A DNA stretch of 64,000 nt, taken from positions 1,240,001 to 1,304,000 of the forward strand of contig NZ_LT670844.1 in assembly GCF_900141755.1 (NCBI RefSeq), given 5' to 3'. The translations under genes were made by a program, and so were the position numbers. Positions 10,101 through 17,989 of the stretch are shown here, one piece after another. The DNA is from Bradyrhizobium lablabi (GTDB taxonomy: Bacteria > Pseudomonadota > Alphaproteobacteria > Rhizobiales > Xanthobacteraceae). The notes beneath the pieces were generated by a model, which saw only the letters and a list, made by a program, of their open reading frames with translations, did not search any database and was not told the origin of the DNA. Position 1 is the first letter of the stretch. Each line of letters opens with the position of its first letter.

Positions 10101-10326
10101 CCCCTTGGCTTTGGGATCTGGAGCCGGTTCGGAGTTGCGCCGTCCGCTCGGCATCGCCATCGTCGGCGGCCTGCTGCTGTCACAGTTCCTTACGCTGTTC
10201 ACAACCCCGGTCATCTATATCTATCTAAGCAAGCTCACGCGCCGGCCGCATCACGATCAGCGGCCCCGAATTCATTCGAAGGCTGAGGAGCAAGCTGACG
10301 TGGTTACGATTCGGGCGGCAGAATAG
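7186..10326 (+). CDS. RND efflux pump inner-membrane transporter (MdtB/MdtC/AcrB family)
   Basis: At 1046 residues this is a full-length hydrophobe/amphiphile efflux RND pump of the inner membrane. It has a first membrane helix (residues 9-30), a large periplasmic loop, and the fourth helix with the proton-relay pair in FIIDDAVVMVEN. A second periplasmic loop follows, then the lysine of the relay in GIVKKNAIMMIDFALV. The C-terminus is cytoplasmic. It starts inside the stop of the adaptor gene. The pair has one pump subunit instead of the MdtB/MdtC heteromer, so it likely works as a homotrimer. No regulator gene is adjacent. Confidence 0.95.
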   Translation: MNVSAPFIVRPTATTLLVIGLSLLGLVAYFLLPIAGVPQVDIPTVQISAKLPGANAETMASSVAAPLERQLSLISGVTSMSSASSLGQTSIQVEFDLGRSLDGATQDVQSAINAAGGQLPKNLPNPPTYEKVNPADALLMSIAVTSPDLPIAKVDDYVENYLAPQISRISGVGMVDFHGQQKPAVRVQIDPSVASAMGLSLEDVRAAIGTATVNAPKGTLDGRRQSLTLDTTDQIFDASAFNSVIVAYRNGAPVRISDLGKAVNGVEDVREAAWLNGERAVIIDVHKQPGFNVNQTVQLVKDALPGLKRTLPPSIVVRVLGDRTQTIRASVGDVQFTMAISIGLVVLVMFLFLRNSRATLIPSVTIPVSLLATCAVMYLVGYTIDNVSLMALTIAVGFIIDDAVVMVENIIRHIEAGERPLQAALIGSREIGFTIVSMTFSLIAVFLPLLLMGGLIGRLFREFAVTVSVAIVISGIVALTLTPMMCGWLLRADDNHAHPKAAGRIETLLDAAFTRSLDAYAACLRWTLRHRLTMMAVMTVTLAATALLYIAIPKGFFPQQDNGTIQGTAEAAQDISYAAMVERVHELAKVVMADPDVQTVYYWVGANPTVNSARLMIDLKPLSQRKASATDVVNRLRQATTRVPAIAFFAQARQDVQIGARVSKTQYQYTLQDPDVAELFKWAPIVLAKLSSLPELQDVTGDLQATAPRMMLKIDRDIIGRLGISPQAIDDTLYDAFGQRQVATIFGQLDQHRVILEATPASQEDASSLETLYVPSPAGQMVPLSVLTKSEMSVSPLTINHQDMFPSVTLSFNLAPGHSLGEAIAAIENAEQTLAKPASLTALYQGSAKVFETSLASQPYLIAAAIIAVYIVLGILYESFIHPITILSTLPSAGVGAFLALIALGYDFSLIALIGVILLVGIVKKNAIMMIDFALVGERQRNLTPEQSIYEACLMRFRPIMMTTMAALLGSLPLALGSGAGSELRRPLGIAIVGGLLLSQFLTLFTTPVIYIYLSKLTRRPHHDQRPRIHSKAEEQADVVTIRAAE

Positions 10327-10682
10327 GAAGTATGTCGCGAAGGATCGATGAACTGAGCTTGGTTTATTCCTCGTGGTCCCCAATCCTGTAGCGACGTTGC
10401 ATCGCAACTCGATCATTGCGAGGGCAGCGCAGCATCGTCTGCCCGCTATCTATCCGTATCGCTTCTTCGTTACGAGTGCCCCATGGCGGTTTGCGAATCC
10501 CTGCGCTTTCGGCGGCAACGTGAATGGTAAACCACAAAATCGCTGCTTCGCGCGCGCGAACCTCAAATCCGGTTCGATGGCCGCTCCTGGCGCAGGGAAT
10601 GGAAGCGACAAAACGTATTGACTACCCGAACACTGCAGCCCTTAGTTTCGCTAAAACGTCACAAGCTTACAGGGGAGCCGCA
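10327..10682. other. Intergenic region before the amidohydrolase
   Basis: The 356 bases hold no gene I can support. The frame of the downstream amidohydrolase extends back to 10524, but the true start is at 10683. A TTGACT sequence lies about 65 bases before that start and could be a -35 element; no matching -10 is clear. Confidence 0.35.
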
Positions 10683-11780
10683 ATGGTGAACACGATAGAA
10701 TCCGGATCGCGCGAGGATCACCGCTGCTGTAGCTGTTGTGGCCCATCGTCGTCACGACGCGATTTCCTCGCGGGGCTAAGCGCACTCGGTGCAGCCTCGG
10801 TTCTCCCGACCTTCGCTGCGCGTGCACAGACAACGCCGGCGCTGATCGATACCCACCTTCATTTCTATCCGCCCGAGTATCAGAAGCTCTGGCTCGATTA
10901 CGAAGATGCGCGCAAGCAGCCGCACTTCCCCGGTCAGGTCGCCTGGACCCGCAGCAAGCTCATCGAAGACATGGACCGCAATGGCGTACGTGCGGGCATC
11001 CTGTCGATCGCCTCCACTCCCGGCGTGTGGTTCCACGCCGGGCCGGCTGAAGCGGGCCGGCTCGCCCGCGCGTGCAATGAATACGCGGCCGAAATGATGC
11101 GCGACCATCCAGGCCGCTTCGGCCTGTTCGCAACCCTGTCGATGCTGGATGTCGATGCCACTCTCAAGGAGATCGAATATGCCTTCGACACCCTAAAAGC
11201 CGACGGGATCGGCTTGCAGAGCAGTTATGGGGACAAATGGCTCGGAAATCCGGCTTACAAGCCGGTGCTCGAGGAACTAAACCGGCGCAACGCCGTCGTG
11301 TACGTGCATCCGCTGGTCGCAAGTTGCTGCAGCGCGCTTAGCGTCGGCACCTTTCCGGCGGTCATCGAAGTCCCGCACGACACGACGCGGACGGTTACCA
11401 GCCTGCTGCTGAGCGGCTCGTTTGCCCGCTACCGCGACATACGATGGCTGTTCTCGCATGCCGGCGGCACGATTCCGATGATGGCCGGGCGGATCAACGC
11501 GTTTTACGGCGCGCGGCCGAACCTGAAGGAATTCGCGCCAGAGGGAATCGAAGGTGAACTTCGACGGCTTCATTACGACACCGCCAACGCGACCTTCGCA
11601 CCGTCAATGGCCGCCCTGATGAAGCTCGTGCCGGTCTCTCAGATCACCTACGGTACCGACTACCCGTATTTTGGTTTGGGCCAGATCGCCGACCTAACGA
11701 AGCTGGGATTGTCGGCCGGCGATCTCGATGCCATCGGCCATGAGAATGCGACCCGCTTGATTCCCCGGTTGCGCGCTTAG
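10683..11780 (+). CDS. Tat-exported amidohydrolase family 2 protein (metal-dependent hydrolase)
   Basis: The protein (365 residues from the ATG at 10683, with GGGGAG six bases ahead) belongs to the amidohydrolase-related TIM-barrel family of ACMSD-like decarboxylases and hydrolases. The N-terminus carries a cysteine cluster (CCSCCG), then a twin-arginine signal with SRRDFLAG and a hydrophobic segment ending in ARA, so a folded, metal-loaded enzyme is exported. Metal ligands visible are the HxH of [11 protein letters not shown], a histidine in [11 protein letters not shown], one in LFSHAGG, and the aspartate in YGTDYPYF. The substrate is not evident from context. The gene stands alone and faces the serine hydrolase gene tail to tail. 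Confidence 0.85.
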   Translation: MVNTIESGSREDHRCCSCCGPSSSRRDFLAGLSALGAASVLPTFAARAQTTPALIDTHLHFYPPEYQKLWLDYEDARKQPHFPGQVAWTRSKLIEDMDRNGVRAGILSIASTPGVWFHAGPAEAGRLARACNEYAAEMMRDHPGRFGLFATLSMLDVDATLKEIEYAFDTLKADGIGLQSSYGDKWLGNPAYKPVLEELNRRNAVVYVHPLVASCCSALSVGTFPAVIEVPHDTTRTVTSLLLSGSFARYRDIRWLFSHAGGTIPMMAGRINAFYGARPNLKEFAPEGIEGELRRLHYDTANATFAPSMAALMKLVPVSQITYGTDYPYFGLGQIADLTKLGLSAGDLDAIGHENATRLIPRLRA

Positions 11781-11867
11781 CTCCCACGCGGAAGCCGATG
11801 CGCTCGGAGGGCGGCGACATGAGGGACCACATGTTTCATACAAAAACGACCACCGGCCTTCGTATTG

Positions 11868-11887
11868 GCGGCAAAGAACTTTGCCGC
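11868..11887. terminator. Inverted repeat between convergent genes, possible terminator
   Basis: Two perfect 9-base arms (gcggcaaag and cttttgccgc-type complement) at 11868-11876 and 11879-11887 lie 88 bases after the amidohydrolase stop and 28 bases after the stop of the opposing serine hydrolase. In RNA it would fold as an 8-bp stem with a 4-base loop. There is no T run on either side, so Rho-independent activity is uncertain. Confidence 0.4.
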
Positions 11888-11914
11888 AGCAGCCGAGGGC
11901 ATGCTGGACAAATT

Positions 11915-13186
11915 TCAAGCCGGCCGCCCAAGCGTATGACAAATTCCGCGTTCGAATTGTCGATAGGCCTTGAGAGCTTGTCGGTCTGCGAAGGGGAGGA
12001 TCTGCATCATGATCACGCCGGCGATCCGCATCGTCGGGTCGATCCAGTAATATGTATTGAACAGACCGGCCCATGTGAGGCTGCCTGCCTTGCGGCCATC
12101 GGAGACGGGATCGATATTGATCATGTGTCCAAGCCCCCATCGCAGCTGAACGCCCGGAAAAAAATCCACGTCGTTCGATAGCGCCAGGTTTGTCGTCTTG
12201 AGGATTCCCGCTTCGAGGTCGCCGATCTGGTTTGCGGACATCAAGGCAACGGTCTCCGGCCGAAGGATACTTGTCTCGCGGAGGCTGCCGCCATTCAACA
12301 GCGCCTGCAGCAGGGTCAGATAATCCGCCGCTGTGGAATAGATGCCGCCTCCGCCGGAAAACACTTTCGGAACATTTAGCTTTTCCAGGGGCTGCGGAAG
12401 AAGTTTTCCATTCGCGTCCCTCACATGCAGCCTCGCCTGACGCGCGCGCTGTTTCACCGTAAGCGAGAAGCCGGTGTCGTTCATGCCCAGCGGTCCGGTG
12501 ATGTGATCGCTGAAATAGCGATCCAGGCTCTGCCCGCCGGCGATTTCCACCATCCGGCCGACCCGGTCCAGACTGCCGCCATAGGCCCACCTGGAACCAG
12601 GCTCGAACATCAGCGGCATGCGCGGCAAGGATGGATTGCTGCCGGCAACCTTGAGATAGCGAACGACATTCGGATCCCAAAGCAGATAGCTGAACCCGGA
12701 CGTGTGCGTCAAAAGGTTGCGCAGCGTTATGGGTTTTTGCGCCGGGCGCAGTTGCGGAACCCCTTTCGCATCGAAACCGGTGAGAACCTGCGCCGAGGCG
12801 AGCGTCGGATCGATATTGCTGGCCGGCTCGTCCAGCTCGAGCTTGCCGCGCTCCACGAGTTGCAGCGCGGCGACCGACGTCAGCAGTTTGACCATCGAGG
12901 CGATGCGGAAGACCGTGTCGGTCGACATGCGTGACGCGGCGGCCATGTCGCGGAAGCCGAACGCGCCTTCATAGACCACTGATTGTTCGTTCGCGGCCAT
13001 CGCGACAACGCCGGGTATTTCCCTGGCGCTGACCCTTGCCTGCAATGCTCTGTCGATTTCCTCACTGTGGGCCGGCTTGTTGAGAGACGCGGCGATGCCG
13101 GTCAAAGGTGCGGCCGTAATCATGCTTGCGGATGCAAGAGCCGCGGTCCGCAACAGTGCATCGCGTCGGGTGATTGGCCCTGTCAT
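11915..13186 (-). CDS. Exported serine hydrolase, beta-lactamase class C / esterase EstB family
   Basis: The 423-residue protein has the penicillin-binding-like serine hydrolase fold. The catalytic SxxK is in FRIASMVKLL near residue 96, and the YxG/YAY-type motif is in GSRWAYGGSLD near residue 200. The region corresponding to the third motif (LTWAGLFNTYYWID) has a tryptophan-alanine-glycine, as in esterase-type members, and not KTG. It therefore probably hydrolyses an ester or peptide and is not a beta-lactamase. The N-terminus TRRDALLRTAALASAS is a likely Tat signal. It faces the Tat-exported amidohydrolase tail to tail; the two export signals are alike, but no shared operon exists. Confidence 0.85.
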   Translation of the reverse strand: MTGPITRRDALLRTAALASASMITAAPLTGIAASLNKPAHSEEIDRALQARVSAREIPGVVAMAANEQSVVYEGAFGFRDMAAASRMSTDTVFRIASMVKLLTSVAALQLVERGKLELDEPASNIDPTLASAQVLTGFDAKGVPQLRPAQKPITLRNLLTHTSGFSYLLWDPNVVRYLKVAGSNPSLPRMPLMFEPGSRWAYGGSLDRVGRMVEIAGGQSLDRYFSDHITGPLGMNDTGFSLTVKQRARQARLHVRDANGKLLPQPLEKLNVPKVFSGGGGIYSTAADYLTLLQALLNGGSLRETSILRPETVALMSANQIGDLEAGILKTTNLALSNDVDFFPGVQLRWGLGHMINIDPVSDGRKAGSLTWAGLFNTYYWIDPTMRIAGVIMMQILPFADRQALKAYRQFERGICHTLGRPA

Positions 13187-13534
13187 TTGCGTCTTGAAGA
13201 AGATGAGGCCGCTTGCGCTCGCGAGGGGATCCGGCGAGCGCCCATGGAAAACACCTGTAAAACCAGCACAAATCGGCTTACCAGCAGCACGAATGTTACC
13301 ACTAGAAGCTACAACCGATCAACCGCACAACGGCTGTCGAACGTTCGGGTCCTTCCATTGCATGCCCGATAGTCGGGATAGGTGGGAACTGCTGCTCTCG
13401 CTCTTTTTGGCGGTTTAGGGCACCGAAGTTCCGCGGCAGTTCCATTGGGACACTCGTTTGCCGCGCAGCGGCCACGACTTGCGCACCTTTCGAAGGCAAA
13501 CACCGACTGCTCAAACAGCGACCCCAGGTTACCC
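13187..13534. other. Divergent intergenic region
   Basis: These 348 bases separate the serine hydrolase (leftwards) from a small plus-strand gene. I find no recognisable gene, RNA or repeat. A frame from 13382 continues into the small gene at 13535, but its upstream part lacks a ribosome-binding site and looks non-coding. Confidence 0.35.
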
Positions 13535-13747
13535 ATGCCAAAAGTGAAAATCCGTGCGTCCACGATCCTCGGCGAGTTCGAGCAAGCCCAGAGTGAGCTT
13601 GTCGGCAAGGCCGTGATCCTCACCGATGGAAAGGCCGGTACTGTGGAGGGCGTCTGGCTGGACGAAATGCACGGCCTGCGAATCTCTATCAAAGGCCACG
13701 ACGGGAAATGGCCCATTTCCACCATCAAATTCGCGCAGCAGAGCTAA
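13535..13747 (+). CDS. Small PRC-barrel-like protein (70 residues)
   Basis: The protein starts at MPKVKIRAS. The part AVILTDGKAGTVEGVWLDEMHGL followed by ISIKGHDGKWPISTIKF has the strand pattern and the internal VEGVWLDE turn of a PRC-barrel-like fold, a small beta domain used for RNA or protein contacts. This is inference from pattern only. AGG lies about 8 bases before the start. It is followed after 96 bases by another short conserved protein on the same strand. Confidence 0.55.
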   Translation: MPKVKIRASTILGEFEQAQSELVGKAVILTDGKAGTVEGVWLDEMHGLRISIKGHDGKWPISTIKFAQQS

Positions 13748-13843
13748 GGCCCGCTTTACCGGTCGCCGAATGACGCGCTGCGTCACCGTGATCGGCGGCA
13801 AATCAACGAAAGGCTGCCGGGAAAAAGGAGGCTAGACATAAGG

Positions 13844-14119
13844 ATGTCCGATAAAGCTGCTCAAATCAATTTCCATGCCCCCGCGACTCTCAGGAAATGG
13901 CCATCGGTCAATAGTGAACGGGTTAGCGCCTCGCTCGGTGCAAGCCCTTACTTGATCATTGAGGGCACTCTCGATGAGTGCGTCCAGAAGTTTATGTCGC
14001 AACCCAAATCTCAGCACCATTTGTATGAAATCCACACTGCTCCGCAGTCCGATCTCGTTAGCGCTATTTTGGCGGCGGAGCAGATCGTTGAAATCGCACG
14101 GCTAAGGGATTTTCTCTAA
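13844..14119 (+). CDS. Conserved short protein of unknown function (91 residues)
   Basis: The sequence contains SPYLIIEGTLDECVQKFMSQP followed by HHLYEIHTAPQSDLV and ends in IVEIARLRDFL. I recall near-identical short proteins in Bradyrhizobium-type genomes, with no known function. It is soluble, with no signal peptide or membrane segment. AGGAGG lies 15 bases and AAGG directly ahead of the ATG. It may share a transcript with the preceding PRC-barrel-like gene. Confidence 0.7.
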   Translation: MSDKAAQINFHAPATLRKWPSVNSERVSASLGASPYLIIEGTLDECVQKFMSQPKSQHHLYEIHTAPQSDLVSAILAAEQIVEIARLRDFL

Positions 14120-14228
14120 AGCCAGGTCTTGTCGTTTTGGGCAGGATTGCTCAGGGTGTGACTGCTTTTGGCGCAGCTAAGGGGCTCCTGCATTCGAGCC
14201 CTTTAGCGTCTTCGTCGGGTAGACTTAC

Positions 14229-14618
14229 TCAATGTATCCGCACGATGTGGGGCGTCGGGATTGTACGCACGGGCACCGTGTTCGCCGGGCGGTAGCCGAA
14301 GTACGTCACGTTGCCGTATTGGCCGCTATGCGACGGATAGGTGTACGGCCTCACGCCGCCGAGGAACGTAACGTTGCCGTATTGGCCGTTATGGCTCGGC
14401 AGGGTCGTTGGCGGCGCACCGAAGAATACCACGTTGCCGTATTGGCCGCTGTGGCTCTGGAACGTGTATGCCCGAACGCCGCCCAAATACGTCACGCCGC
14501 CGTAGGAATAGTTGGCCGCCGCGGCGGGCGACGAAGTGGTCAGTATGGCAGCCGTCGAACCGCAGAGGATCGTGGCGGCGAACATCGTGGAGGTCAGAAC
14601 TTTGCGCAGGATTGACAT
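14229..14618 (-). CDS. Small exported repeat protein with three SHxGQYGNV units
   Basis: The 129-residue protein begins at the ATG at 14618 (GGAG eight bases ahead) with a signal peptide ending in SPAAAA. The mature part contains three copies of a unit of about 20 residues with core SH(S/N)GQYGNV followed by an aromatic FFG, FLG or YFG. The spacing and the glycine/tyrosine-rich content suggest a secreted beta-rich protein; function unknown. The frame continues upstream of this start but is non-coding in character. The repeat is also visible at DNA level (14308-14448). Confidence 0.65.
   Translation of the reverse strand: MSILRKVLTSTMFAATILCGSTAAILTTSSPAAAANYSYGGVTYLGGVRAYTFQSHSGQYGNVVFFGAPPTTLPSHNGQYGNVTFLGGVRPYTYPSHSGQYGNVTYFGYRPANTVPVRTIPTPHIVRIH
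14308..14448. repeat. Three 60-63-base tandem units inside the exported repeat protein gene
   Basis: The 18-base core acgttgccgtattggccg occurs identically at 14308-14325, 14371-14388 and 14431-14448, spaced 63 and 60 bases apart, in phase with the protein repeat. Identity over the cores points to recent duplication. Confidence 0.85.
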
Positions 14619-15048
14619 GGTATTTCTCCGTCTGGCTTGGCCCGGAACCATTCCGGCCTGTAAGCCTAAGGACGGACAGGCCTGCTTTTTTTCCGCGCCC
14701 TCCTGATTAATTTCTTGATGGCTTCCGGCCGCCTCCAAAGGGTACAGGGATTACAAGCCTCAAACCGATTTGACCTCGCCGCCATCCATCCGCAGCGTCG
14801 AGCCCGTCATCCAGCGGGCAAGGAGGCGATATCAAAAAGCGGCAACCGCGCGAAACAGGCGACTCATCGATATCGCCTCGAGATGCAGCCATAGAATTGG
14901 CGCCTCGGACCGCGCACGTCCGAAACGTGCCATGCGCGAACATCAATAAAGGGCTGATTTGCAGCCACTGGACGCTGCCGACCTCTTTGCTAGAGTGGAG
15001 GCAACGGTAAGCCGGTCAAAGAGCCGGTTCCATGCCGGGAGGTGAACC
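14619..15048. other. Divergent intergenic region before the CxxCH propeller gene
   Basis: These 430 bases should hold the promoters of the small repeat protein (leftwards) and the propeller protein (rightwards). I see no gene, RNA or strong inverted repeat. Confidence 0.35.
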
Positions 15049-17193
15049 ATGTTCGTGACCAAAGCGCTTGCGCGGTTGACGATGTTTGCCGGCTTGATGG
15101 CGCTCCCAATCGCAATCCCCACCACAGTTGATGCGCAGCAGCCCGTAACCGTCGGCCCGACCGATATCGGGGGCACCGTCACCAGCGCGGCAGGCCCGGA
15201 AGCCGGGGTCTGGGTGATCGCCGAAACCACCGATTTGCCGACCAAGTTCGCCCGCATCGTGGTCACCGACGATCAGGGCCGCTACCTCGTGCCCGATCTG
15301 CCCTCGGCGAATTACAGCGTCTGGGTGCGCGGCTATGGTCTCGTCGATTCCGCAAAGCTCACCGCAAAGCCGGGCCAGCTTCTCAATCACACCGCGGTGC
15401 CGGCGCCGAACGAAGCTGCGGCGGCGCATTATTATCCGGCGATCTACTGGTACGCGATGATGAAAATCCCGCCCGCCGGCGATTTCGGCGGCAAGAGCGA
15501 CATTCCCGAAAAGCTCACGCAGATTGACTGGCTGAAGCTGATGAAGAACCAGGCCTGCATCGGTTGTCATCAGCTCGGCCAGGAAGCCACCCGCACGATC
15601 CCCGAAGCTTTCGGCAAGTTCGATTCCGGCGCAGCCGCCTGGATGCGGCGCGTTCAATCGGGGCAGTCCGGCGAGGCGATGACCAACTATCTTGCCGGGA
15701 TTTTGGGCGGCGCCCCCTTCAAATATCTCGGCGACTGGACCGACCGCGTCGCCAAGGGCGAACTGCCCAAGGCCAAGCCGCCACGTCCGCAAGGCGTCGA
15801 GCGCAATATCGTGATCACGTCATGGGAGTGGTCGACGCCCGATAAATATTTGCACGATCTGATTTCGTCGGACCGGCGCAATCCGACGGTCAATGCCTAC
15901 GGCCCGCTTTACGGCTCGCCGGAATATTCGACCGATAACATGCCGATCCTGGATCCGAAGACGAATAAAGTGTCGTTCTTCAAGATGCCGGTCGCCGATC
16001 CCGAGATGCCGGAATCGCTGGGTCCCGGACATGCCGCCAGCGTCAAGCCGCTGGAGCCGTCGGCCTATTGGGGTGAGCAAAAGCTCTGGGATACGCGTGC
16101 GAACAACCACAACTCCATGTTCGACGAGAAAGGCCGGCTCTGGCTTTCGGCCACCGTGCGCGGCATGGATAACCCGGCGTTCTGCAAACAGGGTTCCGAC
16201 CATCCGTCGGCCAAGGTGTTCCCACTGGAGAAGTCGGCGCGCCAGGTGGCGATGCTCGATCCCAAGACGATGAAGTACAGCTTCATCAACACCTGCTTTG
16301 CCACCCATCACCTGCAGTTCGGCTACGACGCCAATGACACGTTGTGGCTCAGCGGCACCGGCCCGGTTGCCGGCTGGGTCAACACCAGGATGTTTGACGA
16401 AACCGGCGACGCGGCGAAGTCGCAAGGCTGGTCGCCGTTCGTGCTCGACACCAACGGCAACGGCAAGCGCGACGACTATGTCGAGCCCAACGCCCCGCTC
16501 GATCCGGGCAAGGACAAGCGGATCGTGCCGGGCTCGGGACCTTACGCGGTGATGCCGTCACCGGTCGACGGCTCGATCTGGTACACCGTCGGCATCTTCG
16601 GCGGCACGCCGGCGTTCCTGCGATTTGATCCGGCGACCGGACTGTCGGAAGTGTTCAATGTTCCGGCGCCGGCGTTCGGAATCCGCGGCGGCGATATCGA
16701 CAAGAACGGCGTGGTCTGGGCGTCGTTATCGAGCGGTCACCTCGGCAGCTTTGACCGCCGCAAGTGCAAAGGCCCGCTCAACGGGCCGAACGCCACCGGC
16801 AATCATTGTCCGGAAGGCTGGGCGGTCTATCAGTATCCCGGCCCCGGCTTCGACGGTATCGGCGAGAACAGCGCCGAGTCGAGCTACTACACCTGGGTCG
16901 ACCAGCACAACACGTTCGGGCTTGGTGAGAACATTCCGATGTCCACCGCCAATCTCAATGACGGCTTCGTGGCGTTGAAAGACGGCAAGATGATCATGAT
17001 CCGGATTCCCTATCCGCTCAGCTTCTATGCCAAGGGCTTCGATGGGCGGATCGACGATCCGAACGCCGGCTGGAAAGGCCGCGGATTGTGGAGCACGAAT
17101 GGCGACCGCACGCCCTGGCTCAAGGAAGGCGGCAAGGGCTCAATGCCGCGCGCGGTGCACATCCAGTTGCGGCCCGATCCGCTGGCGAACTGA
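15049..17193 (+). CDS. Exported beta-propeller protein with carboxypeptidase-regulatory-like domain and one haem c site
   Basis: The 714-residue protein starts with GGAGG six bases ahead of the ATG and has a signal peptide ending in VDA (residues 1-29). An N-terminal beta-sandwich of the carboxypeptidase-regulatory type follows (about residues 38-110, with VTDDQGRYLVPDLPSANYSVWVRG). Then comes a covalent haem motif ACIGCHQLGQEATR near residue 170. The remaining two thirds resemble a streptogramin-lyase-type (Vgb) beta-propeller, with recurring units such as MFDEKGRLWLSATVRG, GYDANDTLWLSGTG and DIDKNGVVWASLSSG. Together these indicate a periplasmic redox or substrate-binding protein. I do not know its partner. 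The gene is monocistronic as far as can be seen. Confidence 0.8.
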   Translation: MFVTKALARLTMFAGLMALPIAIPTTVDAQQPVTVGPTDIGGTVTSAAGPEAGVWVIAETTDLPTKFARIVVTDDQGRYLVPDLPSANYSVWVRGYGLVDSAKLTAKPGQLLNHTAVPAPNEAAAAHYYPAIYWYAMMKIPPAGDFGGKSDIPEKLTQIDWLKLMKNQACIGCHQLGQEATRTIPEAFGKFDSGAAAWMRRVQSGQSGEAMTNYLAGILGGAPFKYLGDWTDRVAKGELPKAKPPRPQGVERNIVITSWEWSTPDKYLHDLISSDRRNPTVNAYGPLYGSPEYSTDNMPILDPKTNKVSFFKMPVADPEMPESLGPGHAASVKPLEPSAYWGEQKLWDTRANNHNSMFDEKGRLWLSATVRGMDNPAFCKQGSDHPSAKVFPLEKSARQVAMLDPKTMKYSFINTCFATHHLQFGYDANDTLWLSGTGPVAGWVNTRMFDETGDAAKSQGWSPFVLDTNGNGKRDDYVEPNAPLDPGKDKRIVPGSGPYAVMPSPVDGSIWYTVGIFGGTPAFLRFDPATGLSEVFNVPAPAFGIRGGDIDKNGVVWASLSSGHLGSFDRRKCKGPLNGPNATGNHCPEGWAVYQYPGPGFDGIGENSAESSYYTWVDQHNTFGLGENIPMSTANLNDGFVALKDGKMIMIRIPYPLSFYAKGFDGRIDDPNAGWKGRGLWSTNGDRTPWLKEGGKGSMPRAVHIQLRPDPLAN

Positions 17194-17289
17194 GGTTCGC
17201 TGCGACAATTTGAACGCGCCGTGGCCCATGGCTGCGGTGCGTTGATGCTATTGCCCCAACACCCTTCGCAGCCAACGCGTAGGGCGGAT

Positions 17290-17370
17290 GAGCGACCCGT
17301 CCGCCGTAGCTCAACGAGCGACCTGTCCGCCGTAGCTCGAAGAGCGAAGGCGGAAGGCGGAAGGCGGAAG
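17290..17370. repeat. 26-bp tandem repeat followed by 7-bp ggcggaa repeats
   Basis: Two near-identical 26-base units (17290-17315 and 17316-17341; core gtccgccgtagctc) are followed by gaaggcgg units at about 17346-17370. The whole 17194-17590 interval is non-coding. A related motif (ggcggattacaatccgccctacg) appears after the next gene at about 17954. I take these to be copies of a dispersed extragenic repeat family of this lineage. Confidence 0.65.
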
Positions 17371-17590
17371 CGCAATCCGCCGTTCCGAACCGCGCATCGT
17401 TGGATGTGAGCGCATTGTCTCCCCGCCGATGTGCGCGGTGTGGCCGATTACGCATTGTTCACGACGATGAATGCGTCATTCGGCGCCAGTTCAGATTGAC
17501 TCCGCCATTCTCTCTCGCATCGCGCGCTCTGCCGCTCGACGGCATGGTGACGCGGCTTGAACGACGAGAACGAATGAAAGGAGCAACGTC

Positions 17591-17890
17591 ATGTCAAAGA
17601 ATTGGATAGCCGCCGGCGCCTTGGGTTTGATGGCCCTAGGTTTGATGGCCGGGATGCCGACTGCCCAGGCCATGCCGATCGGCGACGCCGGCAGCGGCGA
17701 CGCGCACGTGATTCTGGTTTACGGCGGCTGTGGTCCGTATGGGCACCGCGGTCCGTTCGGCGGATGCCAGCCGGGCGGACAATGGGGAGGCGGCGGCATC
17801 AGGCGGTTTTATGGTCCCTACGGCGGAGCTTATTGCCCGCCTGGTTACCACCTCGGCCCGTATCGGCATGCGTGCTGGCCGGGCGTTTGA
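17591..17890 (+). CDS. Small exported glycine/cysteine-rich protein (GCG-type)
   Basis: This 99-residue protein has AAGGAG seven bases before its ATG and a signal peptide ending in AQA (about residue 26). The mature part has VYGGCGPYGHRGPFGGCQPGGQ and then CPPGYHLGPYRHACWPG. Short secreted proteins with a GCG motif and histidine/proline-rich tail are common in Rhizobiales; I recall the NCBI family name GCG_CRPN for them. Their role is unknown; paired cysteines suggest a disulfide-bonded periplasmic peptide. Confidence 0.75.
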   Translation: MSKNWIAAGALGLMALGLMAGMPTAQAMPIGDAGSGDAHVILVYGGCGPYGHRGPFGGCQPGGQWGGGGIRRFYGPYGGAYCPPGYHLGPYRHACWPGV

Positions 17891-17989
17891 GACGCGTTCA
17901 GCGCGTGGAGCGGGTTACGCGCAGCCGTAACCCGCCAATTCAGCGGCTGTAACGGCGGATTACAATCCGCCCTACGCGTTGCGGCGCGT

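Noticed and set aside
11694..12680. Long minus-strand frame of 328 codons
   Set aside because: It lies over the serine hydrolase in another frame; the hydrolase frame has catalytic motifs and a signal peptide.
14308..14448. Regular 18-base repeats that might suggest a CRISPR array
   Set aside because: Only three units, in phase with codons of a secreted repeat protein; spacers are not unique sequences but part of the repeat.
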